NCBI GenBank assembly: GCA_902595115.1 | Contig: CACJOS010000008.1 | Location: 1-49,778, forward strand | DNA: 49,778 bases | Source of the DNA: an uncultured Pelagibacteraceae bacterium | GTDB lineage: Bacteria > Pseudomonadota > Alphaproteobacteria > Pelagibacterales > Pelagibacteraceae | Reading direction: 5' to 3' | Shown: piece after piece, positions 26,724 through 35,078 of the stretch | Layout: every line of letters begins with the position of its first letter | How positions within the stretch are numbered: the first letter of the stretch is position 1 | The notes under the pieces: generated by a model | What the model was told of the DNA's origin: nothing | The model's database searches: none | What the model saw: only the letters and a program-made list of their open reading frames with translations | Program-made: the position numbers and the translations under genes

Positions 26724-27492
26724 TGCCCTTTTTTAAAGTTGATCTTACTCCAAGAATATTTTTTTTGATCCTTCCTGCTAAGTAGGAATATCGTCCTGCT
26801 GTAACAGCATGTTTCATAGCTAGAGCCATCTTTAATGGATTTTTTGCTTTAGCAATAGCTGTGTTTATTAGTACACCATCACATCCTAATTCCATTGCCT
26901 CAGCGGCATCAGAAGATTGTCCAAGACCAGCATCAATGATCAAAGGAAGTTTAGTTTGTGATCTAATAATTTTTATATTTATTTTATTTTGTATACCTAA
27001 GCCAGATCCTATAGGTGCAGCTAGAGGCATAATTGCAACTGCGCCAGCATTTTCTAGTCTCTTTGCCATGAGTGGATCATCGTTACAATAAACCATAACT
27101 TTAAATCCTTCTTTAGTAAGTACTTCAGTTGATCTAAGTGTTTCAATCATATCCGGAAGTAGTGTTTTCTTATCTCCTAAGACTTCTAGTTTGACTAATT
27201 TCCATCCACCAATTTCTCTAGCCAATCTTAAAGTTCTTAAAGCTTCCGTGGAGTTGAAACACCCAGCTGTATTTGGTAAATAAGTTATTTTTCGGGGGTT
27301 AATGTAATCCATTAAAATTGGTTTACTTTTATCTTGAATATTAACTCTTCTAACAGCAACTGTTACTATTTCTGCACCCGATATTTCAACAGATTTAGCG
27401 CATTCCTCAAAATTTTTATATTTACCAGTACCGACAATAAGTCTTGAATTATATTTTTTATTTGAAATTCTTAAGAAATCTTTTTCTTTCAT
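26716..27492 (-). CDS. thiG: Thiazole synthase ThiG
   Basis: A 258-aa TIM-barrel enzyme making the thiazole phosphate of thiamine from deoxyxylulose-5-phosphate, dehydroglycine and ThiS thiocarboxylate. Signature segments are [15 protein letters not shown], the Schiff-base lysine K101 in LVKLEVLGD, the phosphate-binding [12 protein letters not shown], and [33 protein letters not shown] 27490-27492 is used rather than in-frame GTG codons upstream, because it follows the thiS TAA by 1 nt and GGTGGTGG supplies a ribosome site. No thiC is in the window. Confidence 0.95.
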   Translation of the reverse strand: MKEKDFLRISNKKYNSRLIVGTGKYKNFEECAKSVEISGAEIVTVAVRRVNIQDKSKPILMDYINPRKITYLPNTAGCFNSTEALRTLRLAREIGGWKLVKLEVLGDKKTLLPDMIETLRSTEVLTKEGFKVMVYCNDDPLMAKRLENAGAVAIMPLAAPIGSGLGIQNKINIKIIRSQTKLPLIIDAGLGQSSDAAEAMELGCDGVLINTAIAKAKNPLKMALAMKHAVTAGRYSYLAGRIKKNILGVRSTLKKGII

Positions 27493-27493
27493 T

Positions 27494-27715
27494 TTATCCA
27501 CCACCTATAAAATGTACGATTTCAATTTTGTCAGATTTTTTTATCTTTATTTTTCCTAACTGTTGTTTATTGATTATTTTTTTATTTAGTTCTATAGCAA
27601 CTTTTTTTAATGGTATTTTGTATTTAATAATTACATCTTTTAATGTCATTTTGGGTTTTAAATTAAAGATTTTTCCATTTATTCTTATTTTTACTTTGTT
27701 TATTTTTTTCATCAT
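27494..27715 (-). CDS. thiS: ThiS sulfur carrier protein
   Basis: A 73-aa ubiquitin-fold protein carrying sulfur as a C-terminal thiocarboxylate for ThiG. The C-terminus VHFIGGG ends in the required Gly-Gly. The preceding [11 protein letters not shown] strand and [14 protein letters not shown] are typical. The start is one of two consecutive ATGs at 27713-27715 and 27710-27712. A longer frame to 27754 would overlap divergent aroQ and add a hydrophobic stretch foreign to the family. Only 13 bp separate it from the aroQ ATG, so its promoter lies inside aroQ. Confidence 0.9.
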   Translation of the reverse strand: MMKKINKVKIRINGKIFNLKPKMTLKDVIIKYKIPLKKVAIELNKKIINKQQLGKIKIKKSDKIEIVHFIGGG

Positions 27716-27728
27716 ATATAAATAATTA

Positions 27729-28175
27729 ATGCCACATAGAATAATAATTATCAATGGACCAAATATAAATTTATTAGGGGAGAGAGAAAAAAGCCAGTAT
27801 GGAAAGTTAACATTTGAGGAATTAAAAAATAAATGCTTAAGTAGATCAAGTAATCTGAAAGTTGAAATAGAGTTTTATCAGTCTAATATCGAAGGCGAAA
27901 TTGTCACTAAAATTCAAGAGTCTAGAAATAAATTTGATGGTATTATTATAAATGCAGCTGGATTTACTCATACTTCTGTATCAATTAGAGATGCACTAGA
28001 AATTGTTAAAAAACCAAAAATTGAATTACATATATCGAATATTTATAAAAGAGAGTTGTTTAGGCAAAAATCTTTAATAAGTGATGTTGTGAATGGAATT
28101 ATATGTGGATTTGGTGTAAATGGTTATATTTTAGCCATAAATGCAATGCATGAATTGCTTGAAAATGGAAATTGA
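27729..28175 (+). CDS. aroQ: 3-dehydroquinate dehydratase, type II
   Basis: A 148-aa dodecameric dehydratase of the shikimate pathway. The N-terminal INGPNINLLGERE is diagnostic. The catalytic Tyr lies in SQYGKLTFEE, followed by FYQSNIEGEIVTKIQ, the NAAGFTHTSVSIRDAL segment (Asn and His), ELHISNIYKRELFR with the catalytic His, and GIICGFGVNGY at the end. It overlaps accB by 11 nt. The arrangement aroQ-accB-accC is widespread in Proteobacteria. Confidence 0.95.
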   Translation: MPHRIIIINGPNINLLGEREKSQYGKLTFEELKNKCLSRSSNLKVEIEFYQSNIEGEIVTKIQESRNKFDGIIINAAGFTHTSVSIRDALEIVKKPKIELHISNIYKRELFRQKSLISDVVNGIICGFGVNGYILAINAMHELLENGN

Positions 28176-28533
28176 TAAAAAAATAATTAAAAAATTAATT
28201 GACGCACTAGAAGATTTAAAAAAATCTTTAAATAAAAATGGTGAGCAAATTGAGATTTCTGAAATTAAATCAAATGATGATAATTCAGAAATTGAAGATT
28301 ATAAATCGGTAAAAAGTCCAATTATAGGTACAGCATATTTAGCGCCTGAGCCGGGGGCAAAACCATTCGTAGAAGTTGGAAAAAAAATTAAAAAAGGTGA
28401 CACAGTAATGATAGTAGAAGCAATGAAAACTATGAACCATGTACCTTCAAGTCATGATGGTATAGTCAAAAAAATCTCGGTAGAAGATGGACAACCGGTT
28501 GAATATGATCAGATTTTAATTCTTGTAGAATAA
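28165..28533 (+). CDS. accB: Biotin carboxyl carrier protein of acetyl-CoA carboxylase
   Basis: A 122-aa carrier with the biotinyl domain in the C-terminal half. The biotin-accepting lysine is K88 in VEAMKTMNHV, flanked by the PGAKPFVEVGKKIKKGD thumb region and DGQPVEYDQILILVE. The N-terminal part is a short helix and a flexible Asn/Glu/Ser-rich linker, shorter than E. coli AccB (156 aa). ATG 28165 is chosen because the family starts MEIDKKIIKKLI; an in-frame ATG at 28141 lies further inside aroQ. The stop overlaps accC as TAATG. Confidence 0.94.
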   Translation: MEIDKKIIKKLIDALEDLKKSLNKNGEQIEISEIKSNDDNSEIEDYKSVKSPIIGTAYLAPEPGAKPFVEVGKKIKKGDTVMIVEAMKTMNHVPSSHDGIVKKISVEDGQPVEYDQILILVE

Positions 28534-29870
28534 TGTTTAAAAAAATTTTAATCGCAAACAGAGGAGAAATTGCTGTAAGGGTTATTAGAGCATGTAAAGA
28601 ATGGGGGATATCTACTGTAGCTATTCACTCAGACGTAGATAGAGATAGTATGCATGTTAAATTGGCAGATGAAAGCATATGCGTAGGTCCACATCAACCA
28701 TCAAACAGTTATTTAAATATACCAGCAATAATGTCCGCTATTGAATTAACTAATGCTGAGGCTGTTCATCCAGGTTATGGTTTTTTATCTGAAAATCATA
28801 GATTTGCTAAAATTTTAGAAGACAATAATATTAAATTTATTGGACCATCTTCAAGATTAATCAAAATGATGGGGGATAAAATTGAAGCCAAAAAAATTGC
28901 AAAACAACATGGTTTACCTGTTATAGAAGGTTCTGATGGAGGAGTCTCAAATATAGATGAAGCAAAAAAAATTTCTCAGAAAATTGGTTTCCCTATATTA
29001 ATTAAGGCTGCTGGTGGAGGTGGTGGAAAGGGAATGAAAATAGTTCTTGATGAAAGTAAATTTAATGAGTTGTTCCTGGCAGCAAAGTCAGAGGCAAAAA
29101 AGTTTTTTGCAAATGATGAGGTTTATATCGAGAAATTCTTCCAAAACCCTAGGCATATAGAAGTTCAAGTTTTGTCAGGCAAAAATAGAACTGTTCATTT
29201 ACACGAAAGAGATTGCTCGATACAAAGAAGGCATCAAAAACTTATAGAAGAAACCCCAAGCCCAGTTTTAAACAATGAATTAAGGAATGATTTGTTTAAT
29301 AAAACAGTAAAAATGGTATCTCAAATTGGTTATGAGGGTGCTGGAACTGTAGAATTTATTTATGAAGATGGAAAATTTTATTTTTTAGAAATGAATACCA
29401 GAGTTCAAGTTGAACATCCTGTAACCGAGATGGTAACTGGAATTGATATTATTAAGGAACAAATTTGGATTGCTTTTTCGGGAAATACAGCTTTAGAGCA
29501 GAAAGATGTTGTGCCTAGAGGTCATGCTATAGAATGCAGAATTAATGCAGAAGATGCAAGTAAGAATTTCCAACCATCACCGGGCAAAATAACTATGTGC
29601 CACCAACCATCTGGTTTTAGAACAAGAGTTGATGGTGCTATATATCAGGGTTACAAAGTAACGCCTTTTTATGACAGCATGATATGCAAATTAATTTGTC
29701 ACGGTAGAAATAGACAGGAAGCAATACAAAGAATGGTCAGATCTTTAGACGAATTTATCATTGAAGGTATAACGACAACTATTGATCTACACAAAATATT
29801 GCTAAATCATAACAAGTTCCTCAAATCTGACTTTAATGTTACATGGTTAGATAAAGATAAAGTAATTTAA
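28533..29870 (+). CDS. accC: Biotin carboxylase subunit of acetyl-CoA carboxylase
   Basis: A 445-aa ATP-grasp enzyme carboxylating the biotin on AccB. Motifs are KILIANRGEIAVRVIRACKE at the N-terminus, HPGYGFLSEN, the glycine-rich ATP loop AAGGGGGKGM near 160, HLHERDCSIQRRHQKLIEE, FLEMNTRVQVEHPVTEMVTG and AECRINAED-like IECRINAED. It provides, with AccB, the first half-reaction of fatty-acid synthesis. accA and accD are not in the window. Its last 4 nt overlap the DUF2155 gene, convergently. Confidence 0.97.
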   Translation: MFKKILIANRGEIAVRVIRACKEWGISTVAIHSDVDRDSMHVKLADESICVGPHQPSNSYLNIPAIMSAIELTNAEAVHPGYGFLSENHRFAKILEDNNIKFIGPSSRLIKMMGDKIEAKKIAKQHGLPVIEGSDGGVSNIDEAKKISQKIGFPILIKAAGGGGGKGMKIVLDESKFNELFLAAKSEAKKFFANDEVYIEKFFQNPRHIEVQVLSGKNRTVHLHERDCSIQRRHQKLIEETPSPVLNNELRNDLFNKTVKMVSQIGYEGAGTVEFIYEDGKFYFLEMNTRVQVEHPVTEMVTGIDIIKEQIWIAFSGNTALEQKDVVPRGHAIECRINAEDASKNFQPSPGKITMCHQPSGFRTRVDGAIYQGYKVTPFYDSMICKLICHGRNRQEAIQRMVRSLDEFIIEGITTTIDLHKILLNHNKFLKSDFNVTWLDKDKVI

Positions 29871-30271
29871 TTAGAACATTTTACTAACCAAATATCATAA
29901 ACAGGGTGATCAAATGTATTTATTGATGGGCTTGACGAGAATGTCCAACCATTAAAAACAAATACCTCATCATTGTCTGTATCTTTTAAATCTTTTACTT
30001 GTAAATAAGCAATTATTTCAGGACTATCATCAAACTCCGAATTTTTACATTTTAAAGGTTTTATAGAAATATTTTTAAAAACCTTTTCCTCTCCTATACT
30101 GATTTTTACTTTATAATTTTTTGAGCTAACTTTATCAAGAATCTTAATCTCAATTTCTGTACCTTCTATGTTTGTTTCCTCAGCTGATAAATAACTTATA
30201 TTTATACATAAACATAAAAAAATAAATATAACTTTAACTTTTCCAAGAATTATACTTTTTTTTAATATCAT
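29867..30271 (-). CDS. DUF2155 domain-containing periplasmic protein
   Basis: A 134-aa protein with an N-terminal signal-like hydrophobic stretch (about 10-28, KVKVIFIFLCLCINISYLSA) and a mature domain ending FNGWTFSSSPSINTFDHPVYDIWLVKC, which is the DUF2155 hallmark. The two mature cysteines, in LKCKN and VKCSN, could form a disulfide. In Alphaproteobacteria this family is habitually encoded next to the NDUFA12-like complex I subunit, as here, but its role is unknown. The start overlaps the NDUFA12-like gene by 38 nt; there is no later usable start, so this appears genuine. Confidence 0.82.
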   Translation of the reverse strand: MILKKSIILGKVKVIFIFLCLCINISYLSAEETNIEGTEIEIKILDKVSSKNYKVKISIGEEKVFKNISIKPLKCKNSEFDDSPEIIAYLQVKDLKDTDNDEVFVFNGWTFSSSPSINTFDHPVYDIWLVKCSN

Positions 30272-30596
30272 TATTTTTTTTATTAGGATGATATGCTTTA
30301 GATGTTCCAGTTTTATTTTCAGAATGGGGTTTTTGCCAATTGTATTTTTTTATGTTCGTCTTAAATTCAATTTTGTTCTTTGTAAAATGTATCCAAGAAT
30401 ACCAATCATTTGATATTTTTGATGCATCAATTTCACCAGAATAAATAACCCATCTTTTATTTTTTTTTTTATTTTCAAAATACTTGTTACCAAATTCGTC
30501 TTTACCAACTAATTTGCCGTTTAAAAAAGTGTAGATCCTTGTTCCAAGTGTTTGTTGATTCCACCATACGAATATCTGTTTTAGAACTGTCAACAT
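30234..30596 (-). CDS. NDUFA12-like accessory subunit of NADH:ubiquinone oxidoreductase
   Basis: A 120-aa homologue of the mitochondrial complex I accessory subunit NDUFA12 (B17.2), found in Alphaproteobacteria. Recognisable sequence is FVWWNQQTLGTRIYTFLNGKLVGKDEFGNKYFE, then KRWVIYSGEIDASKISNDWYSWIHFT and the conserved YNWQKPHSENKTGTSKAYHP. It binds the peripheral arm and aids complex I assembly. Main nuo genes are elsewhere. It is likely co-transcribed with DUF2155. The 105-bp region to the divergent TSCPD gene has two strong palindromes. Confidence 0.88.
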   Translation of the reverse strand: MLTVLKQIFVWWNQQTLGTRIYTFLNGKLVGKDEFGNKYFENKKKNKRWVIYSGEIDASKISNDWYSWIHFTKNKIEFKTNIKKYNWQKPHSENKTGTSKAYHPNKKNNDIKKKYNSWKS

Positions 30597-30614
30597 AAAA
30601 ATAATTTATTTTTT

Positions 30615-30652
30615 CAATTTCAAATTGCAAAATTTAGATTAGACTAAATTTT
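30615..30652. repeat. Two adjacent palindromes in a divergent promoter region
   Basis: CAATTT-C-AAATTG (30615-30627) is a perfect palindrome with a 1-nt centre. Immediately after it, AAAATTTAG (30629-30637) and CTAAATTTT (30644-30652) form perfect 9-bp arms around ATTAGA. They lie between the NDUFA12-like gene (start 30596) and the TSCPD gene (start 30702). They could be operators for dimeric regulators, or the second a hairpin in the leader of either transcript. Confidence 0.45.
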
Positions 30653-30701
30653 AATTTTGTATATACATAAAGCTTCAACGACTCAAATATAAATTAAAAT
30701 T

Positions 30702-31538
30702 ATGGCAAAATATTTAGTAGAAACATATTACAATTGTAGTTTTAAAGTTACGCATTATCTTGACGAGGTTAATGAAAAAGAGCTTTCTGCTTTAGATAAG
30801 AGAGATGACGGTAAATTCGAGATAATAGAGGTTAAATTAGACAACAGAAAAACAAAAAGCTTGGAAAACAAAGAGATAAGCAATAGGAAAATTAACGATG
30901 ATCCTATTAATTTAAGTAACGATAAATTAAAAAAACAAGTTTCTCCAAAAGAGGAAAATCTAAATTTTATCAAAAAAATTCACGATGGCGTGAGTAAAAG
31001 ATTTAGTATGCCTGATAGAAGAAAAGGATATATTCAAAAAGCAACGATTGGAGATCATAAAGTTTATCTTCATACTGGGGAGTATGAGGATGGAAAAATA
31101 GGTGAAATATTTATTGATACTAGCAAGGAAGGAGAGCTGGTAAAAGCCTTGATGAATAATTTTGCTATAGCAATATCATTAGGCCTGCAATATGGTGTTC
31201 CATTAGATGAGTTCGTCAATGCTTATGTTGATACAAAATTTGAACCATCAGGTAAAGTCTACGGAAATGATAGAATATTGAGTGCTTCCTCTATGCTTGA
31301 TTATATATTTAGAGAATTAGCAATTTCATACTTAAATCGAGAAGACCTAGCTCATACTCCTTCTATAGGATCTAACGCCGAGAAGTCTAGAGATATAGAT
31401 ACAGATAATGCTGATGAACAAAATCAATTTTTAAAAATTGTAAGAGATATAACTAGTAAAGGATTTGTAAGAAATAATTACAAGAAAAAACTCGTTGATT
31501 TATCTGACATTCGCATAAATCTTAAAGGAAAAAAATAA
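30702..31538 (+). CDS. Free-standing TSCPD-domain protein resembling the C-terminus of class II ribonucleotide reductase (NrdJ)
   Basis: A 278-aa protein. Residues of about 100-215 contain [41 protein letters not shown], followed by [35 protein letters not shown] and [20 protein letters not shown]. This pattern is that of the C-terminal (TSCPD) region of adenosylcobalamin-dependent ribonucleotide reductase. The large catalytic barrel of NrdJ is completely absent: upstream are only a short N-terminal piece ([20 protein letters not shown]) and a charged linker at about 45-95. The ATG is preceded by non-coding DNA, so it is not a truncation within this window. It may regulate or chaperone nucleotide reduction or have another role. 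Confidence 0.78.
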   Translation: MAKYLVETYYNCSFKVTHYLDEVNEKELSALDKRDDGKFEIIEVKLDNRKTKSLENKEISNRKINDDPINLSNDKLKKQVSPKEENLNFIKKIHDGVSKRFSMPDRRKGYIQKATIGDHKVYLHTGEYEDGKIGEIFIDTSKEGELVKALMNNFAIAISLGLQYGVPLDEFVNAYVDTKFEPSGKVYGNDRILSASSMLDYIFRELAISYLNREDLAHTPSIGSNAEKSRDIDTDNADEQNQFLKIVRDITSKGFVRNNYKKKLVDLSDIRINLKGKK

Positions 31539-31539
31539 T

Positions 31540-33321
31540 CTATTTTTTTTTGATTCCTATATTTAGTTCAGCTAATTGTTTGTCACTAATTTGAGATGGA
31601 GCATTCATCATAAGATCCTGCGCATTTTGGTTCATGGGAAAAAGTGTTACTTCTCTTATGTTTTTTTCACCTGCTAATAACATTATAATCCTATCAATAC
31701 CTGGAGCTATACCCCCATGTGGAGGGGCACCAAAACTTAAAGCATTAATCATTCCACTAAACTTTTCTTGAACGTCAATTTTTTTATATCCTGCTACCTC
31801 GAAAAGTTTATACATCAAATCTGGTTTATGGTTTCTAATTGCACCAGAGGAAAGCTCTATCCCATTACATACGATATCATATTGGTACGCTTTTATATTT
31901 AATGGATTTTTTAGGTCTAAATCCTTCTCCTCTCCTTGCGGCATAGAAAAGGGGTTATGACTAAATTTAATTTTTCCTGTATTATTATCTAACTCATACA
32001 TAGGATAATCAACAATCCAACAAAATGCAAAAACGTTATGATCAATTAAGTCTAGTTCATTTGCAATTTTATCTCTTGTAGAGGACATTAACTGCAGTAC
32101 GTTTTGTTTTTTATCACATGAAAAAAAAATACTATCACCAACTTTTGCCCCAGTTATTTTCATAATTTCGATTAGTGCTTCAGATGAAAAAAATTTACCC
32201 ACTGGCCCTTTGGCTGTGATATTTTTTTCTTTTTCTAATGTGAAATATGCAAGTCCTGAAGCTCCTTGAGACTTCGCCCATTTATCTAAATTGTCAAAAA
32301 AACTTCTTGGTTTATCTTTTGTATTTTTTGTTATTATTGATCTAACAATTGATCCAGAATTTACAAGTTTTTTAAATATTTCAAATTTTACATCGTCCCT
32401 ATGAAATATTTCTGTTAAATCATGAATTTCTAATGGATTTCTAAGATCTGGTTTATCTGTTGCATATTTAAGAATTGCATCTTCATAGGGAATTCTTGGA
32501 AATTTTTCATGTAAAAATTTTTTATTTGAAAATTTTTTAAATACCTTATTAAGAAGACTTTCTACTACTTTAAAAACGTCTTCTTGTTCTACAAATGACA
32601 TCTCTAAATCTAATTGATAAAATTCCCCAGGACTTCTATCAGCTCTTGCATCTTCATCTCTAAAACACGGAGCAATTTGAAAATATTTGTCAAAACCAGA
32701 GACCATTATTAACTGTTTGAATTGTTGTGGTGCTTGAGGTAATGCGTAGAATTTTCCAGGGTTTAGTCTGCTTGGAACGATAAAATCTCTTGCGCCCTCA
32801 GGGCTGGATGATGTAAGGATTGGTGTTTGAAATTCAACAAAACCAAATTTATTCATCTCTTCTCTTATGAATGAAATAACTTTAGATCTAAGTAAAATAT
32901 TTGAATGAATTTTCTTTCTTCTTAGATCTAAAAATCTATATTTTAGTCTAATTTCCTCTGCATATTCTTGGTCACTAAAAACTGGAAGAGGAAGTTCTTT
33001 GCATGTTCCTAGAATCTCATAAGAGTTTATTTTAATTTCTATTTCACCAGTTTTAAGATCTTTATTTATCGTGTCTGGTGATCTTTTACTTACAATGCCA
33101 CTTATCTTAATAACACTTTCAAGCTGCATTTTTTCTAATTCTTTAAAAAATGATTTATCTTTTTCAACAATACACTGAGTAGTTCCAAAATTATCTCTTA
33201 AATCAATAAAAAGTAAATTTCCATGATCTCTTTTTTTGTGAACCCAGCCAGATAAAATTACATCATCCCCGCTGTTGTTTAGTGTGAGTTCAGAACAATT
33301 ATGAGTTCTATATCTATTCAA
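31540..33321 (-). CDS. aspS: Aspartyl-tRNA synthetase
   Basis: A 593-aa bacterial-type AspRS. The N-terminal OB-fold anticodon domain (VILSGWVHKKRDHGNLLFIDLRD) is followed by class II motifs FVEFQTPILTSSSPEGARDF, the QAPQQFKQLIMVSGFDKYFQIAPCFRDEDARADR motif 2 and GIAPGIDRIIMLLAG motif 3, with the bacterial GAD insert between. It starts at TTG 33319-33321, with AGGA 9 nt upstream; the resulting MNRYRTHNC matches alphaproteobacterial AspRS N-termini, and no ATG fits. It is 1 nt from the hda stop. Whether it also charges tRNA(Asn) cannot be read here. Confidence 0.96.
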   Translation of the reverse strand: MNRYRTHNCSELTLNNSGDDVILSGWVHKKRDHGNLLFIDLRDNFGTTQCIVEKDKSFFKELEKMQLESVIKISGIVSKRSPDTINKDLKTGEIEIKINSYEILGTCKELPLPVFSDQEYAEEIRLKYRFLDLRRKKIHSNILLRSKVISFIREEMNKFGFVEFQTPILTSSSPEGARDFIVPSRLNPGKFYALPQAPQQFKQLIMVSGFDKYFQIAPCFRDEDARADRSPGEFYQLDLEMSFVEQEDVFKVVESLLNKVFKKFSNKKFLHEKFPRIPYEDAILKYATDKPDLRNPLEIHDLTEIFHRDDVKFEIFKKLVNSGSIVRSIITKNTKDKPRSFFDNLDKWAKSQGASGLAYFTLEKEKNITAKGPVGKFFSSEALIEIMKITGAKVGDSIFFSCDKKQNVLQLMSSTRDKIANELDLIDHNVFAFCWIVDYPMYELDNNTGKIKFSHNPFSMPQGEEKDLDLKNPLNIKAYQYDIVCNGIELSSGAIRNHKPDLMYKLFEVAGYKKIDVQEKFSGMINALSFGAPPHGGIAPGIDRIIMLLAGEKNIREVTLFPMNQNAQDLMMNAPSQISDKQLAELNIGIKKK

Positions 33322-33322
33322 G

Positions 33323-33985
33323 TTATTTTCCTAACACTTCCTTTATTATTTTTTGGTCAATAGATTTTTTTTTTTTTAAGCTTATTTCATCAATCTTATA
33401 TATAAATTCAAATATTTTGCTATAAGACCTTGGTATTCGTTTTACAACAAAATTTATTAATTTTTCATCAATAATCACTTGTTTATCTGAAAGATTCTTT
33501 ACAATTAAAACTTTTATTAATTCATCATCAGGTTCATTTATTTTTGCCTCAAGACAGTTTTTTGACCTAGAGATTAAATCTTTTAATTTAAAAGAAATTT
33601 TATTTATTGGTCTAGTTGAATTTATAATTAGATATTTAGAATTTTGATCTACAAAGTTAATAAGTGAGAAAATTGATTTTTCGTCAATATCATCATTAAA
33701 ATTATCAATAATTATATTTTGATATAATTTAAGCTCCTTTTGGTCGGTAAATTTAAACGTTTTAGCGTCAAAAGTTATACCTTTATTTTTTTTTATAAAT
33801 ATTTCAGTTAGATGTGATTTTCCACAATATTTCTCACCATGAATATTTATAATATTTTTCTCCCAATTAGGCCAACTATCTAGAAGTTTATATGCAAAAA
33901 AATTACTTTTTGAAACATAGAAGTCATCTTTTTGATAGTTGTTTGTTTCCTTGAAATTTAATAATAATTGATCTAAATCACCCAC
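33323..33985 (-). CDS. hdaA: Hda/HdaA-like DnaA regulatory protein
   Basis: A 220-aa DnaA-related AAA+ protein. It has a P-loop GEKYCGKSHL, a Walker B-like IIIDNFND, a sensor INSTRP and a C-terminal helical lid, but no DnaA DNA-binding domain. Such proteins, with the beta clamp, promote ATP hydrolysis on DnaA to prevent re-initiation. The N-terminal DLDQLLLNF resembles the clamp-binding motif of Hda. The start is most likely GTG 33983-33985, 5 nt after the upstream TAA and following GGAGG; an in-frame TTG at 34006 is less likely. The DUF2066-hda-purM neighbourhood is common and supports the call. Confidence 0.75.
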   Translation of the reverse strand: MGDLDQLLLNFKETNNYQKDDFYVSKSNFFAYKLLDSWPNWEKNIINIHGEKYCGKSHLTEIFIKKNKGITFDAKTFKFTDQKELKLYQNIIIDNFNDDIDEKSIFSLINFVDQNSKYLIINSTRPINKISFKLKDLISRSKNCLEAKINEPDDELIKVLIVKNLSDKQVIIDEKLINFVVKRIPRSYSKIFEFIYKIDEISLKKKKSIDQKIIKEVLGK

Positions 33986-33990
33986 AAAAT

Positions 33991-35067
33991 TTATTTTACC
34001 TCCCAAATTTGATTTTCGGTACTTATTAAAATATTTTTTTGTTCAGCTATACTTAAAAACTGATTTGGCGATCCATTGAATAATATTTTATAATTCATTT
34101 TTTCATTGTTAAAATCTTTTATATAATAATTAGAAATTTGCTCTGTCGATGATAAAAATTTATTAAAATCTTTATTTTTTTGGAAATTTTGCGAGGATAT
34201 AGAGATATTCAAAGGTAATTTAACTGATCGATTAATTTTGTTAATTTCTTTCCATTTATCTTCATAGATCTCCTTAAGAGTTGTTATTAAGTTTTCTAAT
34301 TTTTTTTGGTCATTGATATCTTTGTCACTAAATGTTTTACTATCTATTATTAAGTCTTCATTGATTTTAATTTTTGAAAAAATTTTATAATTTGACTTCT
34401 CTTTGTAAATTAAGCAAATAATATATTCTTTTGTATCATATTTTTTTATTATATTCGTAAAATTGTAATCCTCTAACTCGTTTATTTTTTCATTTAAAAT
34501 TTTTACTATATCAAGATCTTCTGGTGGCAAGATATAATTTATCAAGTGGTGTTCTTTTTTAAATATGGTCCATTTTTTATAAAATGGGTTTTGATTAAAT
34601 AAATTTACACTATTTGTTTGAGTATTTATTAGAATGGGTAAAATAATTATATTTTTATTATAAGGTATGGAGGGGAAAATATTTTTCTTCTCAAAGTATA
34701 AAAAAGTATTTTGTTTATTAAAACTTACGTCTATGACTGCTTTATAGGTATCGTTAATAAATTCTTCATTTTTAATATCAAATGAATCAACTAAATTTTT
34801 AATTTCAAAAGCATTAAAATTTTTTATTTTTATCATTTCGTTTGAGGATACAGTCATATTTATTAATTTTTTAAAGGCTAAAATAAACGCCTTATCTATA
34901 ACAATTTTTTTTTTAAAATTATTATTAAATGGCTCCGTTATTTCAACATCACTTACCTTAAAAGTTGAAGAACTATAGGTTGGTTGTTGAAAAATTAAAA
35001 ATAGAAGTATTGTAAAAAAAATTATATAAGTTTTTTTCAAGAAGGTATAATTTTTGTATAAAAACAT
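33991..35067 (-). CDS. DUF2066-like secreted or periplasmic protein
   Basis: A 358-aa protein with an N-terminal signal peptide (hydrophobic core about 15-27, IIFFTILLFLIFQQPTYS). The mature part begins TFKVSDVEITE and has the AFILAFKKLINMTVS stretch expected of DUF2066, a family of unknown function usually encoded between purM and hda. The body is Lys/Asn/Ile-rich and gives no catalytic motif. Its ATG is separated from the divergent purM ATG by only 11 bp, so the promoter lies within purM. Family assignment rests partly on context. Confidence 0.62.
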   Translation of the reverse strand: MFLYKNYTFLKKTYIIFFTILLFLIFQQPTYSSSTFKVSDVEITEPFNNNFKKKIVIDKAFILAFKKLINMTVSSNEMIKIKNFNAFEIKNLVDSFDIKNEEFINDTYKAVIDVSFNKQNTFLYFEKKNIFPSIPYNKNIIILPILINTQTNSVNLFNQNPFYKKWTIFKKEHHLINYILPPEDLDIVKILNEKINELEDYNFTNIIKKYDTKEYIICLIYKEKSNYKIFSKIKINEDLIIDSKTFSDKDINDQKKLENLITTLKEIYEDKWKEINKINRSVKLPLNISISSQNFQKNKDFNKFLSSTEQISNYYIKDFNNEKMNYKILFNGSPNQFLSIAEQKNILISTENQIWEVK

Positions 35068-35078
35068 AATTTATTTTA

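Noticed and set aside
27493..27728. TPP riboswitch for thiS-thiG
   Set aside because: Only 13 bp separate thiS from aroQ, and no TPP-type conserved core is visible in or near the junction.
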